A DNA stretch of 16,182 nucleotides from UBA6197 sp047638075 (GCF_047638075.1 NZ_JBLJBV010000094.1:1-16182), one strand, 5' to 3'. Positions 1 to 7,887 are shown, counted from the stretch's first letter. Notes: a model not told the origin generated them from the letters alone. A program made the numbers and translations.

Positions 1-7
1 GGGCAGT

Positions 8-30
8 GGCTCCTTCATACTGTAGGAGCC
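8..30. repeat. Short perfect inverted repeat at left edge
   Basis: GGCTCCT (8-14) is complementary to AGGAGCC (24-30), with a 9-base loop. It lies just beyond the point (about position 47) where homology to IS3 orfB stops, so it could be the end of another mobile element, a terminator-like hairpin without a T-run, or chance. The window edge prevents a decision. Confidence 0.4.
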
Positions 31-34
31 GGGT

Positions 35-73
35 TCAGCATAAGACAAGCTTCTCTATGGCTGGGTATCTCAT
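35..73 (-). pseudogene. IS3-family transposase orfB, 5' fragment
   Basis: Reading leftward from the ATG at 73-71 gives MRYPAIEKLVLC and then a TGA stop. The first residues (MRYPA.EKL) match the usual start of the DDE transposase subunit OrfB that partners this orfA type. Similarity ends after eight or nine codons, near the AAGCTT at 47-52, so everything carrying the catalytic DDE domain is gone. The ATG overlaps the natural orfA stop in an ATGA arrangement, as is normal for IS3 elements. What is seen is the fragment; that a deletion or a second insertion removed the rest is inference. Confidence 0.6.
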
Positions 74-91
74 TCTTGGTCGCCCCCAACT

Positions 92-124
92 GTTACCCAG
101 CAGGCGATTTCATCGCCGAGAGGG
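92..124. repeat. Structured repeat element, copy A (in IS3 orfA)
   Basis: The plus strand reads GTTACCCAGCAGG at the left arm and CCGAGAGGG at the right arm (116-124). The centre is a perfect hairpin: GGCGAT (103-108), loop TTC, ATCGCC (112-117). The same arms, with a different central hairpin, recur at 15147-15188 and 16003-16042. Compared with the better-preserved pair, the left arm differs at three positions, all transitions, and the right arm is identical. It lies inside the orfA remnant, between the A-run and the orfB start. No function can be assigned. Confidence 0.7.
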
Positions 125-270
125 CCCGTTCATTTTTTTTAAGCAGCCGGTTTTCCAAGCTGAGATCTGCCACCAACTCTTTCAGCGCCAAAGCCTCGGC
201 GCGCAGACCCTTCACTTCGCCGGTGTTCGCCTGCCGGGCGGTGTCACCGGCCAGACGCTTCTTGCCGTTC

Positions 271-305
271 GGCACGGCCTCGAACCGGTGGCGGCTCGTG
301 CCTCA
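271..305. repeat. Hairpin-forming extra segment in IS3 orfA
   Basis: On the coding strand the family sequence KEFLEAGKKRL is interrupted: about 41 bases stand where roughly 6 are expected. The extra DNA folds: GGCAC (271-275) with GTGCC (298-302), and inside it GAACCG (282-287) with CGGCTC (292-297, one G-U pair). It does not share the arms of the three-copy repeat. The expected sequence is recalled from the family, so the exact insertion limits are approximate. Confidence 0.5.
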
Positions 306-614
306 CCAAGGAACTCCTTGGACCAGCTGTAATACAGGCTCTGCGCTATACCTTCCTTGCGGCAAAGCTCAGCTATGCTGTCTTCGCCACGAATGCCGGA
401 CAGCACAATCCGGATCTTCTCCTCCGACGAATGCAGCTTGCGCGTCGCGCGCCGGATGTCCTTCACAATCTGCTCAGCAGGGGCCCTACCTGTCACTGGT
501 TTCTTCATCATCTTCAACTTCATCTGGGGTAAAGATGAGCCACAAACCCTTAGCTGCGCAATCACGCTAAACTGTTCCATGGGCGCTGATGGCGGACATC
601 AGGGGTTGCCTAGC

Positions 615-643
615 TTGACAATCGTGCGATCTTGCGCGAAACA
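615..643 (+). promoter_or_regulatory. Candidate promoter of tRNA-Ala
   Basis: A perfect -35 hexamer TTGACA (615-620) is followed after 17 bases by GAAACA (638-643), a weak -10 with only the spacing in its favour. Transcription would start near 650, a few bases before the mature tRNA at 656, which fits a short-leader tRNA transcript. Confidence 0.5.
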
Positions 644-655
644 CCGATACGGTTT

Positions 656-731
<76 letters not shown>

Positions 732-973
732 TCCCGCATTTTTGGGTTGAACTATCCGCTAATACCTTGACTGGGAAGGTGAGGTTGGCAGTTCGGTAAC
801 CCTCATTTCGGCTAGGCTGCAAGGGCTCTGCAAAGGCGCCTTTCCGCTCTAGACGGCGCAGGCGTGATGCCCCCTTTCCCGATGGTCTTAGGCGGTGCGC
901 ACGGTCTGTGTCGTTCCGAGGGCCGGGAAGCGGATTATCCGCGCGGTGCGAATCTGGATCTTGAGGGTCCAGG

Positions 974-999
974 TTTTGGCGGCGATACACGCGCCAAAA
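974..999. repeat. Inverted repeat TTTTGGCG...CGCCAAAA
   Basis: Eight-base perfect arms (974-981 and 992-999) with a 10-base loop. There is no T-run after it, so it is not a clear terminator. It sits about 240 bases after the tRNA. Confidence 0.4.
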
Positions 1000-1145
1000 G
1001 CCCTTGGTTAAGGCCTCTTTGCGGCAATGCGGTCTCGGACATGGTCCCGCGTCCAGCGTTTATGGAGTGCGCAGTCTTGGTGCCGGGTAGTGCGCGGGGG
1101 TTCGTTTTGCGCGATCGCTGCCGCGAAGTCTTTGCCTTAACGTTT

Positions 1146-1161
1146 GCCCGTTTTTACGGGC
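1146..1161. terminator. Weak bidirectional hairpin between convergent units
   Basis: GCCCGT (1146-1151), loop TTTT, ACGGGC (1156-1161): a perfect 6-bp stem. It is placed between the convergent tRNA and att-like operon, where a shared terminator would be expected, but neither strand has a following U-tract. Terminator function is a guess. Confidence 0.3.
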
Positions 1162-1265
1162 CTGGATGATCGCGGTTGTCTGTGTGCGTGTTGCCCTGTC
1201 TCTCAGCGCTGGCTACGGCACGGACCGCGCCGCGCCGAAACGGTGCTGATCACAAGGGCGGGGGG

Positions 1266-2306
1266 TCAGTCATAACCGGTCATCTCAAGATAGCCGGCGC
1301 CGTCGTGGCTGCCTGAAACGGTCACCGGACCCTCCCAATAGGGAATCGAGAGGTCCATCCAGGCATTGGGATTGAGCGCGCGCACGGTGACGTCCACCCC
1401 GTGCTGTGGCAGTTGCACCTGCCAGGTTACCGGCACGTCACGGCCGGCAACCGGCGCTGTTTCACGGGGTTCGGCTGTGAAAGCACCGTTGGGGTAGGTT
1501 TCAGTCGTGCCGGTGGCGTCGATCCATGTGGCAGAGGTGAAGAATGTCCCGTCGCTTTGGCGCAGGCGAAACCCCATCAGCTTGGCGCCGCCGTCGAAGG
1601 ACAGCGAAAACCAGTCCCAGCCTGATTGCGTCTCGGCCAATGGCTGGGATGACCATTCGCGGTCCAGCCACGCCTTGCCGCTGACCGTGATGGCCTTGTC
1701 TGGTAACTGCAACGTGCCTTCGACGGCATAGAAGGGTTGCGAATAATAGTAGCTTGCCTGCCCAAGGGCAGATTTCACCGAAAACCCGCCGTCTCCGTGA
1801 AAGACCAGCGGGCCCTGGGCGTCAAGATCCATGGTGTAGGCGAATTCGGGGCCGGTGGCGGTCACGCTGAGACTGTCGAAATCCGGGCCTTCAAGCGACC
1901 AGTCATCAATCCAGGCCCGGAACGGCGCGGGGTCCACGCCGGCCTGTCCGATTCCGCCACGCGCAAAGCGCTCGGTGGCGAAATGCGCGTCGGGCGTGGT
2001 GACGGCGGCGTGGGCAAACCAGATCTGTGGGCTGGACCAACCGGGCGCCTCGCCGGGGGCAAGCGCGGTGCGAAACAGTGTCCATTGCAGCCCGTAGGGG
2101 GTGCCGTCGGGGCCATTAAGGTTAGCTGTCAGATACCACCATTCGATGCGGTAGTCGGGGTGGGGTCCGTGATCGCGGGGGAAGGTGAACGCCGGGTCGG
2201 GTTGCGGGATGGCAAACCCGTCGGCATCGGCGCCAAGCCCGGCAAAGCCCTGGGCCAGTATTGGTGTGGGCAGCAAGAGGGCAAGGATCAGCGCTTTAGC
2301 GTTCAT
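1266..2306 (-). CDS. Secreted lipocalin/CrtC-fold protein, AttH-like
   Basis: A 346-residue protein with a clear signal peptide (residues 1-19, ending ILAQ-G), so it is exported to the periplasm. It belongs to the AttH / carotenoid 1,2-hydratase-related lipocalin family. Family marks are RIEWWYLTANL (53-63), GLQWTLFR (72-79), the strongly conserved WLDREWSSQPL (213-223), GWDWFSL (229-235) and the C-terminal YWEGPVTVSGS with GYLEMTGY (323-345). Such proteins form two calycin barrels and are thought to bind a hydrophobic ligand. There are no crt genes nearby, so a carotenoid hydratase role is unlikely. The start codon lies 11 bases inside the end of the upstream permease gene, so the two are translationally coupled. 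In Agrobacterium the same grouping is AttEFGH. The ligand is unknown. Confidence 0.85.
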   Translation of the reverse strand: MNAKALILALLLPTPILAQGFAGLGADADGFAIPQPDPAFTFPRDHGPHPDYRIEWWYLTANLNGPDGTPYGLQWTLFRTALAPGEAPGWSSPQIWFAHAAVTTPDAHFATERFARGGIGQAGVDPAPFRAWIDDWSLEGPDFDSLSVTATGPEFAYTMDLDAQGPLVFHGDGGFSVKSALGQASYYYSQPFYAVEGTLQLPDKAITVSGKAWLDREWSSQPLAETQSGWDWFSLSFDGGAKLMGFRLRQSDGTFFTSATWIDATGTTETYPNGAFTAEPRETAPVAGRDVPVTWQVQLPQHGVDVTVRALNPNAWMDLSIPYWEGPVTVSGSHDGAGYLEMTGYD

Positions 2307-4671
2307 GGGAAAAAACCTTCAGCAGTTGCGCAGGCGGCAGGCGCATCAGCCGCAGGCTTGGCCAAGCGGTCGCAAGTGTAGCGGCGACAAGGGCGTAAAG
2401 GCCAAGCCGCACATAATCGAGCGGAAAGAGGAACATGGGCAGCTTCCAGCCAAAGGCCGCGACGTTGACGACCGACAACAGCACCCATGCAAGCGCAAGG
2501 CCAAGCGGCAATGCAGCAAGGTAGACACCAAGCGCCAGCGCCACCGCGCGTGCCAGCTCCATCCAGCCAAGGTGCCGCCGCGTAAGCCCCAGCGCCCAAA
2601 CCGGCGCCAGCTGCGGCACGCGCAAGTCAGCAAGCGTCAGCAGACTCATCAGGATGGCAAAGCCCGCCACGCCGAGTGTGAGAACGTTGAGCGCACCGGT
2701 CACCAGAAACGTTCGCTCAAACACCTCGCGCGACGCGCGTTTCAGCGCGGCCTGATCAATCATGGCGTTTTCCGGAATGGCCAGCATCTCGGTGATACGC
2801 GCGCGCAGGGCATCCGGATCGTCGGTGCGGACCCCGTATCGCAGGGCAGGGGTTTTGGGATAGTGCGCCTTGAATTGCGGCTCTGCCAGAATGATTTGCC
2901 CTTTGGGGTTGCCGTAATCCCCGACGACGCCGGCAATGGTCAAGGTTTGGTCCGGGCCAAGCGCGACCGTATCACCCGGCCAGAGGTTGGCGTGGCGGGC
3001 GAATTGTTCATTGACCAGAACTGCCTTGCCTGCGGCCACCGCGGTCCACGGTGCGGGCCCGCTGGCCAGAAAATGCCAGCTGTCGCGGTAGGTCGGGCCG
3101 ACACGGATGCCAAAAACCGAAACAGGCATGTCCGCCACCACTGAAGGTGTGGAATAAAGCGGCAGGGTTTCAAAGCCCGCATCGGTAAGAAAGGTATCAA
3201 GGGCAGCACTTTGGGCACTGTCTTCGACTGCGATATAAAGCTCTGGTGCAAGGCGCTGATCCAGGAACGCCTCAAAAGTAAGGCGGAAGCTGGAGACCAT
3301 GGTCGACACGCCGATGTTTGCCGCAATGGCCAGCAAAAGCGCCATAAGCGCAAGACTAAGACCCGAGAGTTGCTGGCGGGTGTCGGCCCAGAACCACGCC
3401 CAAATGGGCCGCTTGCTGCGCGCCTCGATCAGCGTCAAAGCGCGGCCCAGCAGGACCGGTAAGGCCAGAGCCGCACCGACCAACATGCACCCCAAAAGCG
3501 CGAAGGCCGCGTATAGCCCTTCGGCAAAAACGGCCAGCCCGCCTGCACACAGCAAAAGGACCGCCGCCGCGTAGCCCTGGCGGCGCAAATGCGCAGCGCC
3601 TGACATGGCCCAGGCCCGGGCGTGGGCACTTGCAAGAATTGGCATCGCGGCGATTTGCCAAAGCCTTTGCGTCAACGCGCCGACCATGCCGATCACCGCC
3701 AGTGCCATGCTCGACACCCACCAGTCGACCCGAAGCGAGAGCGTGCCCGATACCTGTGCGCCATAAAGCCCACGAAGAGTGGCGGCGACATCCGGCAGCA
3801 GCATGGCAGCCAGCGCGTATCCCATGGCAACGCCGATTGTGCCGCCGATCAGGGCAAGGGCCAGCATCTCGGCCGAGATTGACACGATGATAAGCCGCAG
3901 TGGCACCCCAAGGGCACGCAGCGTGCGCACGACTCCGCGTCTTTGCTCGAAGGCAAGGCCGATGGTGCTGTGGACGATAAACAGCCCGACAACGAAACTG
4001 AGCAGGCCAAAGGCGGTCAGGTTAAGGTGAAAGCTGTCGGTCAGTTGCGCGATGTCGGCGGTCTGTTGCGCGGATTGCAGGCGCAGCGAGGGCGCGGCCT
4101 TTTCCAAGGTGGGCCTGCCGCGCGGCTGATCTGGCAGAACAAGCAGACGCGACAGGCCATCGCTGCCCGAAAGGCGCAGCACCGCGCCAATATCGCCCAC
4201 GGCCACACCCGGTGCGACCTGCGGCGAAATGATTATTGTGGCGCGATCTGCAAGGCGCTTTGCCGTATCAGAGCGGGCAAAAAGCCGTGCGCCCGCGCCC
4301 GCAGTGGGGCTTAGCCTATCGGTGGCCTCCACTCCGCCGAACCCGACGGGCGCGGTCACCGGATCAAAGCCGATAAGCCTGACACCAGCCAGGTGCGCCT
4401 CGACGATTGGCGTGACCAGCCACCCGGCACGGCGCAGCGCGATATAGGTCTCAAGCGTGATCGTGCCGCCCGTTCGGGGTAAAAGTTGGTCATATTGCCC
4501 CTCACCAAGCGTGGCGGCAGCGGCGTCGTAGCTGGCCCGCGCCTCGCCGTTGATCGCCTGCACACCGGACCACAGCGCGGTTGCCAGCGCCAGACCGGCG
4601 ACGGCCGCAAAGAGTTGCAGCCGGTTGCGACCCCAATGCGACATAAGCGCGGACAGGCAGGCACGGATCAC
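2296..4671 (-). CDS. ABC transporter permease, fused double FtsX domains (AttFG-like)
   Basis: A 791-residue inner-membrane protein with about ten hydrophobic segments: one at 18-40; a first FtsX block at about 216-240, 258-293 and 318-335; a central group at 368-410 and 436-460; and a last FtsX block at 655-683, 705-738 and 752-772. Large soluble regions at about 41-210 and 462-650 should face the periplasm. This is the layout of long FtsX/MacB-type permeases that pull substrates out of the membrane instead of importing solutes. In Agrobacterium the job is split over AttF and AttG; here one chain appears to do both. The start is a GTG overlapping the ATPase stop in GTGA (4668-4671). The end overlaps the AttH-like gene. 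Confidence 0.88.
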   Translation of the reverse strand: MIRACLSALMSHWGRNRLQLFAAVAGLALATALWSGVQAINGEARASYDAAAATLGEGQYDQLLPRTGGTITLETYIALRRAGWLVTPIVEAHLAGVRLIGFDPVTAPVGFGGVEATDRLSPTAGAGARLFARSDTAKRLADRATIIISPQVAPGVAVGDIGAVLRLSGSDGLSRLLVLPDQPRGRPTLEKAAPSLRLQSAQQTADIAQLTDSFHLNLTAFGLLSFVVGLFIVHSTIGLAFEQRRGVVRTLRALGVPLRLIIVSISAEMLALALIGGTIGVAMGYALAAMLLPDVAATLRGLYGAQVSGTLSLRVDWWVSSMALAVIGMVGALTQRLWQIAAMPILASAHARAWAMSGAAHLRRQGYAAAVLLLCAGGLAVFAEGLYAAFALLGCMLVGAALALPVLLGRALTLIEARSKRPIWAWFWADTRQQLSGLSLALMALLLAIAANIGVSTMVSSFRLTFEAFLDQRLAPELYIAVEDSAQSAALDTFLTDAGFETLPLYSTPSVVADMPVSVFGIRVGPTYRDSWHFLASGPAPWTAVAAGKAVLVNEQFARHANLWPGDTVALGPDQTLTIAGVVGDYGNPKGQIILAEPQFKAHYPKTPALRYGVRTDDPDALRARITEMLAIPENAMIDQAALKRASREVFERTFLVTGALNVLTLGVAGFAILMSLLTLADLRVPQLAPVWALGLTRRHLGWMELARAVALALGVYLAALPLGLALAWVLLSVVNVAAFGWKLPMFLFPLDYVRLGLYALVAATLATAWPSLRLMRLPPAQLLKVFSHER

Positions 4672-5324
4672 GCCAACCGACCGCCGCTAAGATGCAGGCG
4701 CCGGGCCATGCCGGCGGCCACTTTTTCCGAGTGTGACACGACAATGAGGCCCGCGCCGGTCTGATCCACCAGCGTCAGCATCTGCGCCATGACCCTGTCT
4801 GCGGTTTCCTCGTCAAGATTGCCCGTCGGCTCGTCAGCGAGCAGCAACTTTGGGCGGGCGGCCAGCGCGCGGGCGATTGCCACCCGCTGCTGTTGCCCAC
4901 CCGACAGCGCCTCGGGGTATTTTTCGAGCTGATCCCCAAGCCCGAAAGCCGCAATGATTGTGTCGGTCAGGTCAGGATCAAGCCGCTCCGCGAGGCGCGC
5001 GTGGAAGGTGATGTTTGCCGCGACACTCAGCGAGGGGATCAGGTTGAACTGCTGAAAGACAAGCGCAATATCACAGCGCCGCATTTTGGCGCGGGCTCTG
5101 TCATCAAGATCCTCGATGGCCCTGCCGAGAAACCGGACGCTGCCGGCATCGGCTGGCTCCAACCCGGCGGCGATGTGCAAAAGCGTGCTTTTGCCGCTGC
5201 CAGACTCACCAGTCAGGGCCAGCGTATCCCCGGCCTTTAGTCCAAAGCTGACACCGCGCAGAACCGGCACGCGGGTCCCTGCGTCGTCAAAGGCTTTTTT
5301 GACCGCGTCACATTCTAGCAGCAT
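4668..5324 (-). CDS. ABC transporter ATPase, LolD/MacB type (AttE-like)
   Basis: A 218-residue ATPase with all motifs intact: Walker A GESGSGKST (39-47), Q-loop VFQQFNL (about 89-95), signature LSGGQQQRVA (140-149), Walker B LLLADEPTGNLD (160-171, catalytic E165) and the switch histidine in VVSHS (H198). The ADEPTGNLD ending of Walker B and the short length are typical of ATPases that serve FtsX-type permeases (LolD, MacB, AttE). It should energise the permease encoded next, with which it shares a GTGA overlap. The start is supported by AAAGGAG on the coding strand (5337-5331), six bases before the ATG. First gene of the operon. Confidence 0.92.
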   Translation of the reverse strand: MLLECDAVKKAFDDAGTRVPVLRGVSFGLKAGDTLALTGESGSGKSTLLHIAAGLEPADAGSVRFLGRAIEDLDDRARAKMRRCDIALVFQQFNLIPSLSVAANITFHARLAERLDPDLTDTIIAAFGLGDQLEKYPEALSGGQQQRVAIARALAARPKLLLADEPTGNLDEETADRVMAQMLTLVDQTGAGLIVVSHSEKVAAGMARRLHLSGGRLA

Positions 5325-5420
5325 TTCCGTCTCCTTTGCTGACCTACTTAAGGTTATCTGCGCCTTTGACGAGGCGGCCGGGCGAAATTGACGGGGCGTT
5401 GATTTGAAAATCCTGATCGC

Positions 5421-5451
5421 ATTATTGTTGCAGAGGGCGGAGGGTTGACAA
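5421..5451 (-). promoter_or_regulatory. Candidate promoter of the att-like operon
   Basis: On the minus strand TTGTCA (5451-5446) and AATAAT (5426-5421) are separated by 19 bases, longer than the ideal 17. It would give a leader of about 90 bases before the ATPase gene. No better pair was seen in the 5325-5531 gap. Confidence 0.3.
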
Positions 5452-5531
5452 TGGCCCGGTCTTTCGCCGGCTTTCCGTGCTCCGAACCACCGTCACCCGC
5501 GTCAAAGGGATGTGTCAGCTAGGTGAGTGCC

Positions 5532-5861
5532 ATGTCGAACGTCTTTGAACAACAGCGCCGCGACATCGAACGCAGCACCCCGATAACCCGGAAAAGCGGC
5601 ATTTTTCCGGGCCTTGCGGGGTCGATCCCGTTTTGGGGTTTTGCGATCCTGGCCGCCTTGGTCCAAACGCCGGATTTGCGCGTGAAATTCCTTGAGGGAG
5701 ACCTTTATTGGGCTGCGGTGATCCTCGCGTTCATGGCAGGCGGTCTGGAACGACGTCAGGTATTGTTTCGACCGCTGCCGACCGGAACGACGGGGTGCGG
5801 ATCTGCACAAGGTGATCTGACTGACCCGTCCCTATCCTTCAGGGCCATTGCAAAGCCCTGA
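5532..5861 (+). pseudogene. Truncated DUF3429-like membrane protein
   Basis: The reading frame gives 109 residues from an ATG preceded by AGGTGAG (5521-5527). Residues about 23-71 contain GLAGSIPFWGFAIL and YWAAVILAFMAGG, which resemble the first two hydrophobic segments of DUF3429 (TMEM69-type) proteins (compare LLGLAGLIPF and YGAVILSFMGGV in the family as I remember it). The family normally has about 140-150 residues with several more membrane segments; here the sequence after ERRQV turns polar and unrelated, so the C-terminal half looks lost. It is convergent with, and overlaps by 30 bases, the ABC1 gene. It could instead be a genuine short membrane protein; the family call is tentative. 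Confidence 0.42.
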
Positions 5862-7166
5862 CAACAGCATGTCCCGAAGGGGCAGACGCGCGCCCAGCCG
5901 CCTGGCCAACAGGAACATCCCGCCGATTTTGCGTTGCAGATAAAGCACGTCAATCGGCAGCGGCGGCGGGACAAATCCGTCCTTTGCCAGCGCAGTTCCT
6001 TCGGCCTGCATCCGCCGGTTCAGGTCAGTGGCCGCAAAGTCGAAGAGTGGTCGCCCGCTTATCTCATCAAAGATCATCTGCATCATCCGCACTATCCGGT
6101 CGCCATGCTCGGCGCGCGTCGCAGCGCCGACAAACCCCAGATCATGCGCCACGGCACGCAGGGTCTTGGCATCCTGCGACAGCCCGGCCCGAAGCAGGCG
6201 GCGGTAAAGGTCAGATACCTGCGGATCAATGCGCCGGGTCGCGCCGAAATCAAGCAAGACAATGCGTTGGCTGGCAGGGTTGTATAGATAATTGGCAAAG
6301 TTCGGATCGGTCTGCATCTTTCCGAAACAGAATAATTCGCGCAGCAGCAAGTCGATCAGACGGCAGGCGACGGTGTCGCGCTGATCCTGCGGTGCGGTGC
6401 GGAGATCCTCGATCGGGTGGCCCTGTGCGAAGGTCATCGCCAGGATCGCGGGGGTCGTCCAAGTCTCGACCAACTGGGGCAGCTCAAACCGGTGATCCGC
6501 GGCCAGCAGGGTGCGGAACTGTTGCAGGTGCTGGCCTTCGCGAAGGTAGTCCGTTTCCTCGTGCAATTGCCTGCGACCTTCGGAAAGGTAGGGCGCAAGG
6601 TCGAAACCGGCTGGCAACAGGCCTGACATGCGGATCAAAGCCCCGACATTTGCCACATCGCTGTCGATGCTTTGTGCAACGCCCGGGTATTGCACCTTGA
6701 TCGCAAGCTCTTGCCCGTCTTTCAGGCGCGCGCGATGGACCTGCCCGATGGAGGCCGCGGCGACGGGGTGAACATCGAACCGCTCAAAGGCGCGCAGCCA
6801 GCCGCCCGGCCAGTTCGTGTCGAGCATTTTTTTCAACTGTGCCGCCGGCATGATATGGGCGTCGGCGCGCAGCCGCGCCATGATCCCGGCCAGTTCGGGC
6901 GGCAGCACCTCGCCGCCGTCCATCGAGATCAACTGACCGATCTTCATCGCCGCACCACGCATCCGGGCCAGCTGTTCGGTGATCCGCCCGATATTGCCCG
7001 GGGTCAAAAGCAGATCGCGCATCTTGGGGCGTTGGCCGCGCCCCAGTTGCGTCAGGCTGTTGATCGCCATGTTGCCCGCCACCCCGGCCGTCATTGAGCC
7101 CAACCGCGTCAGCCGGGACATGCGGCCAAAAGGCACGGGGGTGGCGCGGGGTGGTCGATCGTTCAT
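5832..7166 (-). CDS. ABC1/UbiB-family atypical kinase-like protein
   Basis: A 444-residue member of the ABC1 (ADCK/COQ8/UbiB) family of protein-kinase-like ATPases, which in characterised cases support ubiquinone or other lipid metabolism. Hallmarks are all visible: the KxGQ motif KIGQLISMDGGE (75-86), the AAAS motif in VAAASIGQVHRA (135-146), which replaces a normal kinase P-loop, the lysine of AIKVQYPG (K157), the catalytic-loop variant DPNFANYL (288-295) and the metal-binding DFG (306-308). No long C-terminal membrane segment like that of E. coli UbiB is evident, so it is more like the soluble ABC1 paralogues of alphaproteobacteria. The ATG at 7166 overlaps the stop of the CIA30 gene in ATGA, implying co-translation. 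The substrate is unknown; a link to quinone chemistry is inference. Confidence 0.9.
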   Translation of the reverse strand: MNDRPPRATPVPFGRMSRLTRLGSMTAGVAGNMAINSLTQLGRGQRPKMRDLLLTPGNIGRITEQLARMRGAAMKIGQLISMDGGEVLPPELAGIMARLRADAHIMPAAQLKKMLDTNWPGGWLRAFERFDVHPVAAASIGQVHRARLKDGQELAIKVQYPGVAQSIDSDVANVGALIRMSGLLPAGFDLAPYLSEGRRQLHEETDYLREGQHLQQFRTLLAADHRFELPQLVETWTTPAILAMTFAQGHPIEDLRTAPQDQRDTVACRLIDLLLRELFCFGKMQTDPNFANYLYNPASQRIVLLDFGATRRIDPQVSDLYRRLLRAGLSQDAKTLRAVAHDLGFVGAATRAEHGDRIVRMMQMIFDEISGRPLFDFAATDLNRRMQAEGTALAKDGFVPPPLPIDVLYLQRKIGGMFLLARRLGARLPLRDMLLSGLCNGPEG

Positions 7167-7663
7167 GACGGCTGAACGCCCGCAGCGCTACGCGCGCCGT
7201 AAAGGCGCAGTCCGGCCACCGATACATCGACCTCGAACGCGCGCCCCACGGCGAGGACGCCGATCCGGCGGAGGCGGCCGGGGTCAAAGGCCGCCTCCGT
7301 CTTGTTGGGATCAAAGGCAGAGAAGGGGAACCGCAGGCTGCGCCAGCCTGACAAAGCCACAAACCCCGCACGAAAGGACTGCCAGGGACGGGTCAACTGA
7401 TCGGTGCGCAGGCGCAGATCATAGGTCTCGCCGTTGCCCCTGACATCCAGTTCCAACCCGGTCCATCCGCTTGCGTCGAAAACCTCGCCTCCGTCGCCAA
7501 GGTCGGCGGCCATCTGGATGAACCCGCCGTTGTTTTCCAGTGACACCGATCCGGTCAGGCGTGCGGCGCTGCGGCCGTCAATTTCGGTGCGCGTGACAGC
7601 GCCGTTCGAGGCACCGCCCATCACGGTGTCGGCCACGAAATGCCAATCGGGAAAGAGGTCCAA
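7163..7663 (-). CDS. CIA30-domain protein (complex I intermediate-associated protein 30 family)
   Basis: A 166-residue protein that is nearly all one CIA30 (PF08547-type) beta-sandwich: DTVMGGASNG (12-21), GSVSLENNGGFIQM (38-51), LELDVRGNGETYDLRLRTD (70-88) and WQSFRAGF (94-101) are the family's typical strands. The eukaryotic relative NDUFAF1 helps assemble respiratory complex I; bacterial members have no established job. There is no signal peptide. The start appears to be TTG at 7663-7661, with AAAGGA seven bases upstream; no ATG in this frame fits better. It is the first gene of a two-gene unit with the ABC1 protein. Both families touch the respiratory chain in eukaryotes, which makes the pairing suggestive but unproven. 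Confidence 0.87.
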   Translation of the reverse strand: MDLFPDWHFVADTVMGGASNGAVTRTEIDGRSAARLTGSVSLENNGGFIQMAADLGDGGEVFDASGWTGLELDVRGNGETYDLRLRTDQLTRPWQSFRAGFVALSGWRSLRFPFSAFDPNKTEAAFDPGRLRRIGVLAVGRAFEVDVSVAGLRLYGARSAAGVQPS

Positions 7664-7887
7664 ATGAGAATCCTTTCAGGTGGTCGTAAAGTTTTGCCGC
7701 AAATGCACGGTGGTCGGACGACGACAGATAGGCCGCTGCGGGGCGAAACACAGGGCATATTGGTTTTTTCATGATTGCCGAGGGTGAAGTTGAGGCGGCG
7801 CGTGACCTGCCCCCCAAGTCGTCCTGCGTTCATAACGGGGGCCCTTGGGGTTGATAGTCTTTGCTTTCTCGCTTGTAGCCCGATGCA

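Larger units (their letters stand above)
70..508 (-). pseudogene. IS3-family transposase orfA, frameshifted remnant
   Basis: OrfA is the helix-turn-helix DNA-binding subunit of IS3-family transposases. The N-terminal part, read from the ATG at 508, begins MKKPVTGRAPAEQIV and continues through SSEEKIRIVLSG, IAELCRKEGI and LYYSWSKEFL, the typical HTH_Tnp_1 region. After KEFL the frame is lost; the continuation (GKKRLAGDTARQA, then LENRLLKK, the leucine-zipper part) is found in another frame at about 93-275. Two extra structured stretches explain the damage: about 35 bases near 271-305, and a repeat element at 92-124 inserted just after a run of eight A on the coding strand, close to where IS3 elements carry their frameshift site. 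The start at 508 is chosen by family resemblance; a longer upstream reading to 580 is open but not family-like. Non-functional. Confidence 0.8.
732..1265. other. Gene-free stretch between tRNA-Ala and the AttH-like gene
   Basis: I see no protein-like reading frame on either strand here; the ORFs that exist have atypical composition and no family resemblance. The stretch separates two convergent transcription units (tRNA to the right, att-like operon to the left). It contains two inverted repeats: TTTTGGCG/CGCCAAAA (974-981/992-999) and GCCCGT/ACGGGC (1146-1161). It may be decayed DNA. Confidence 0.6.

Noticed and set aside
1737..3144. Long plus-strand ORFs (1737-2381 and 2185-3144) opposite the att-like operon
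   Set aside because: They lie antisense to well-supported genes, are rich in Arg, Gln and Pro, and show no domain; typical shadows in GC-rich DNA.
7578..7772. Small minus-strand ORF starting MKKPICPVF
   Set aside because: It overlaps the CIA30 gene in another frame, its C-terminal part is arginine-rich shadow sequence, and there is no family resemblance.
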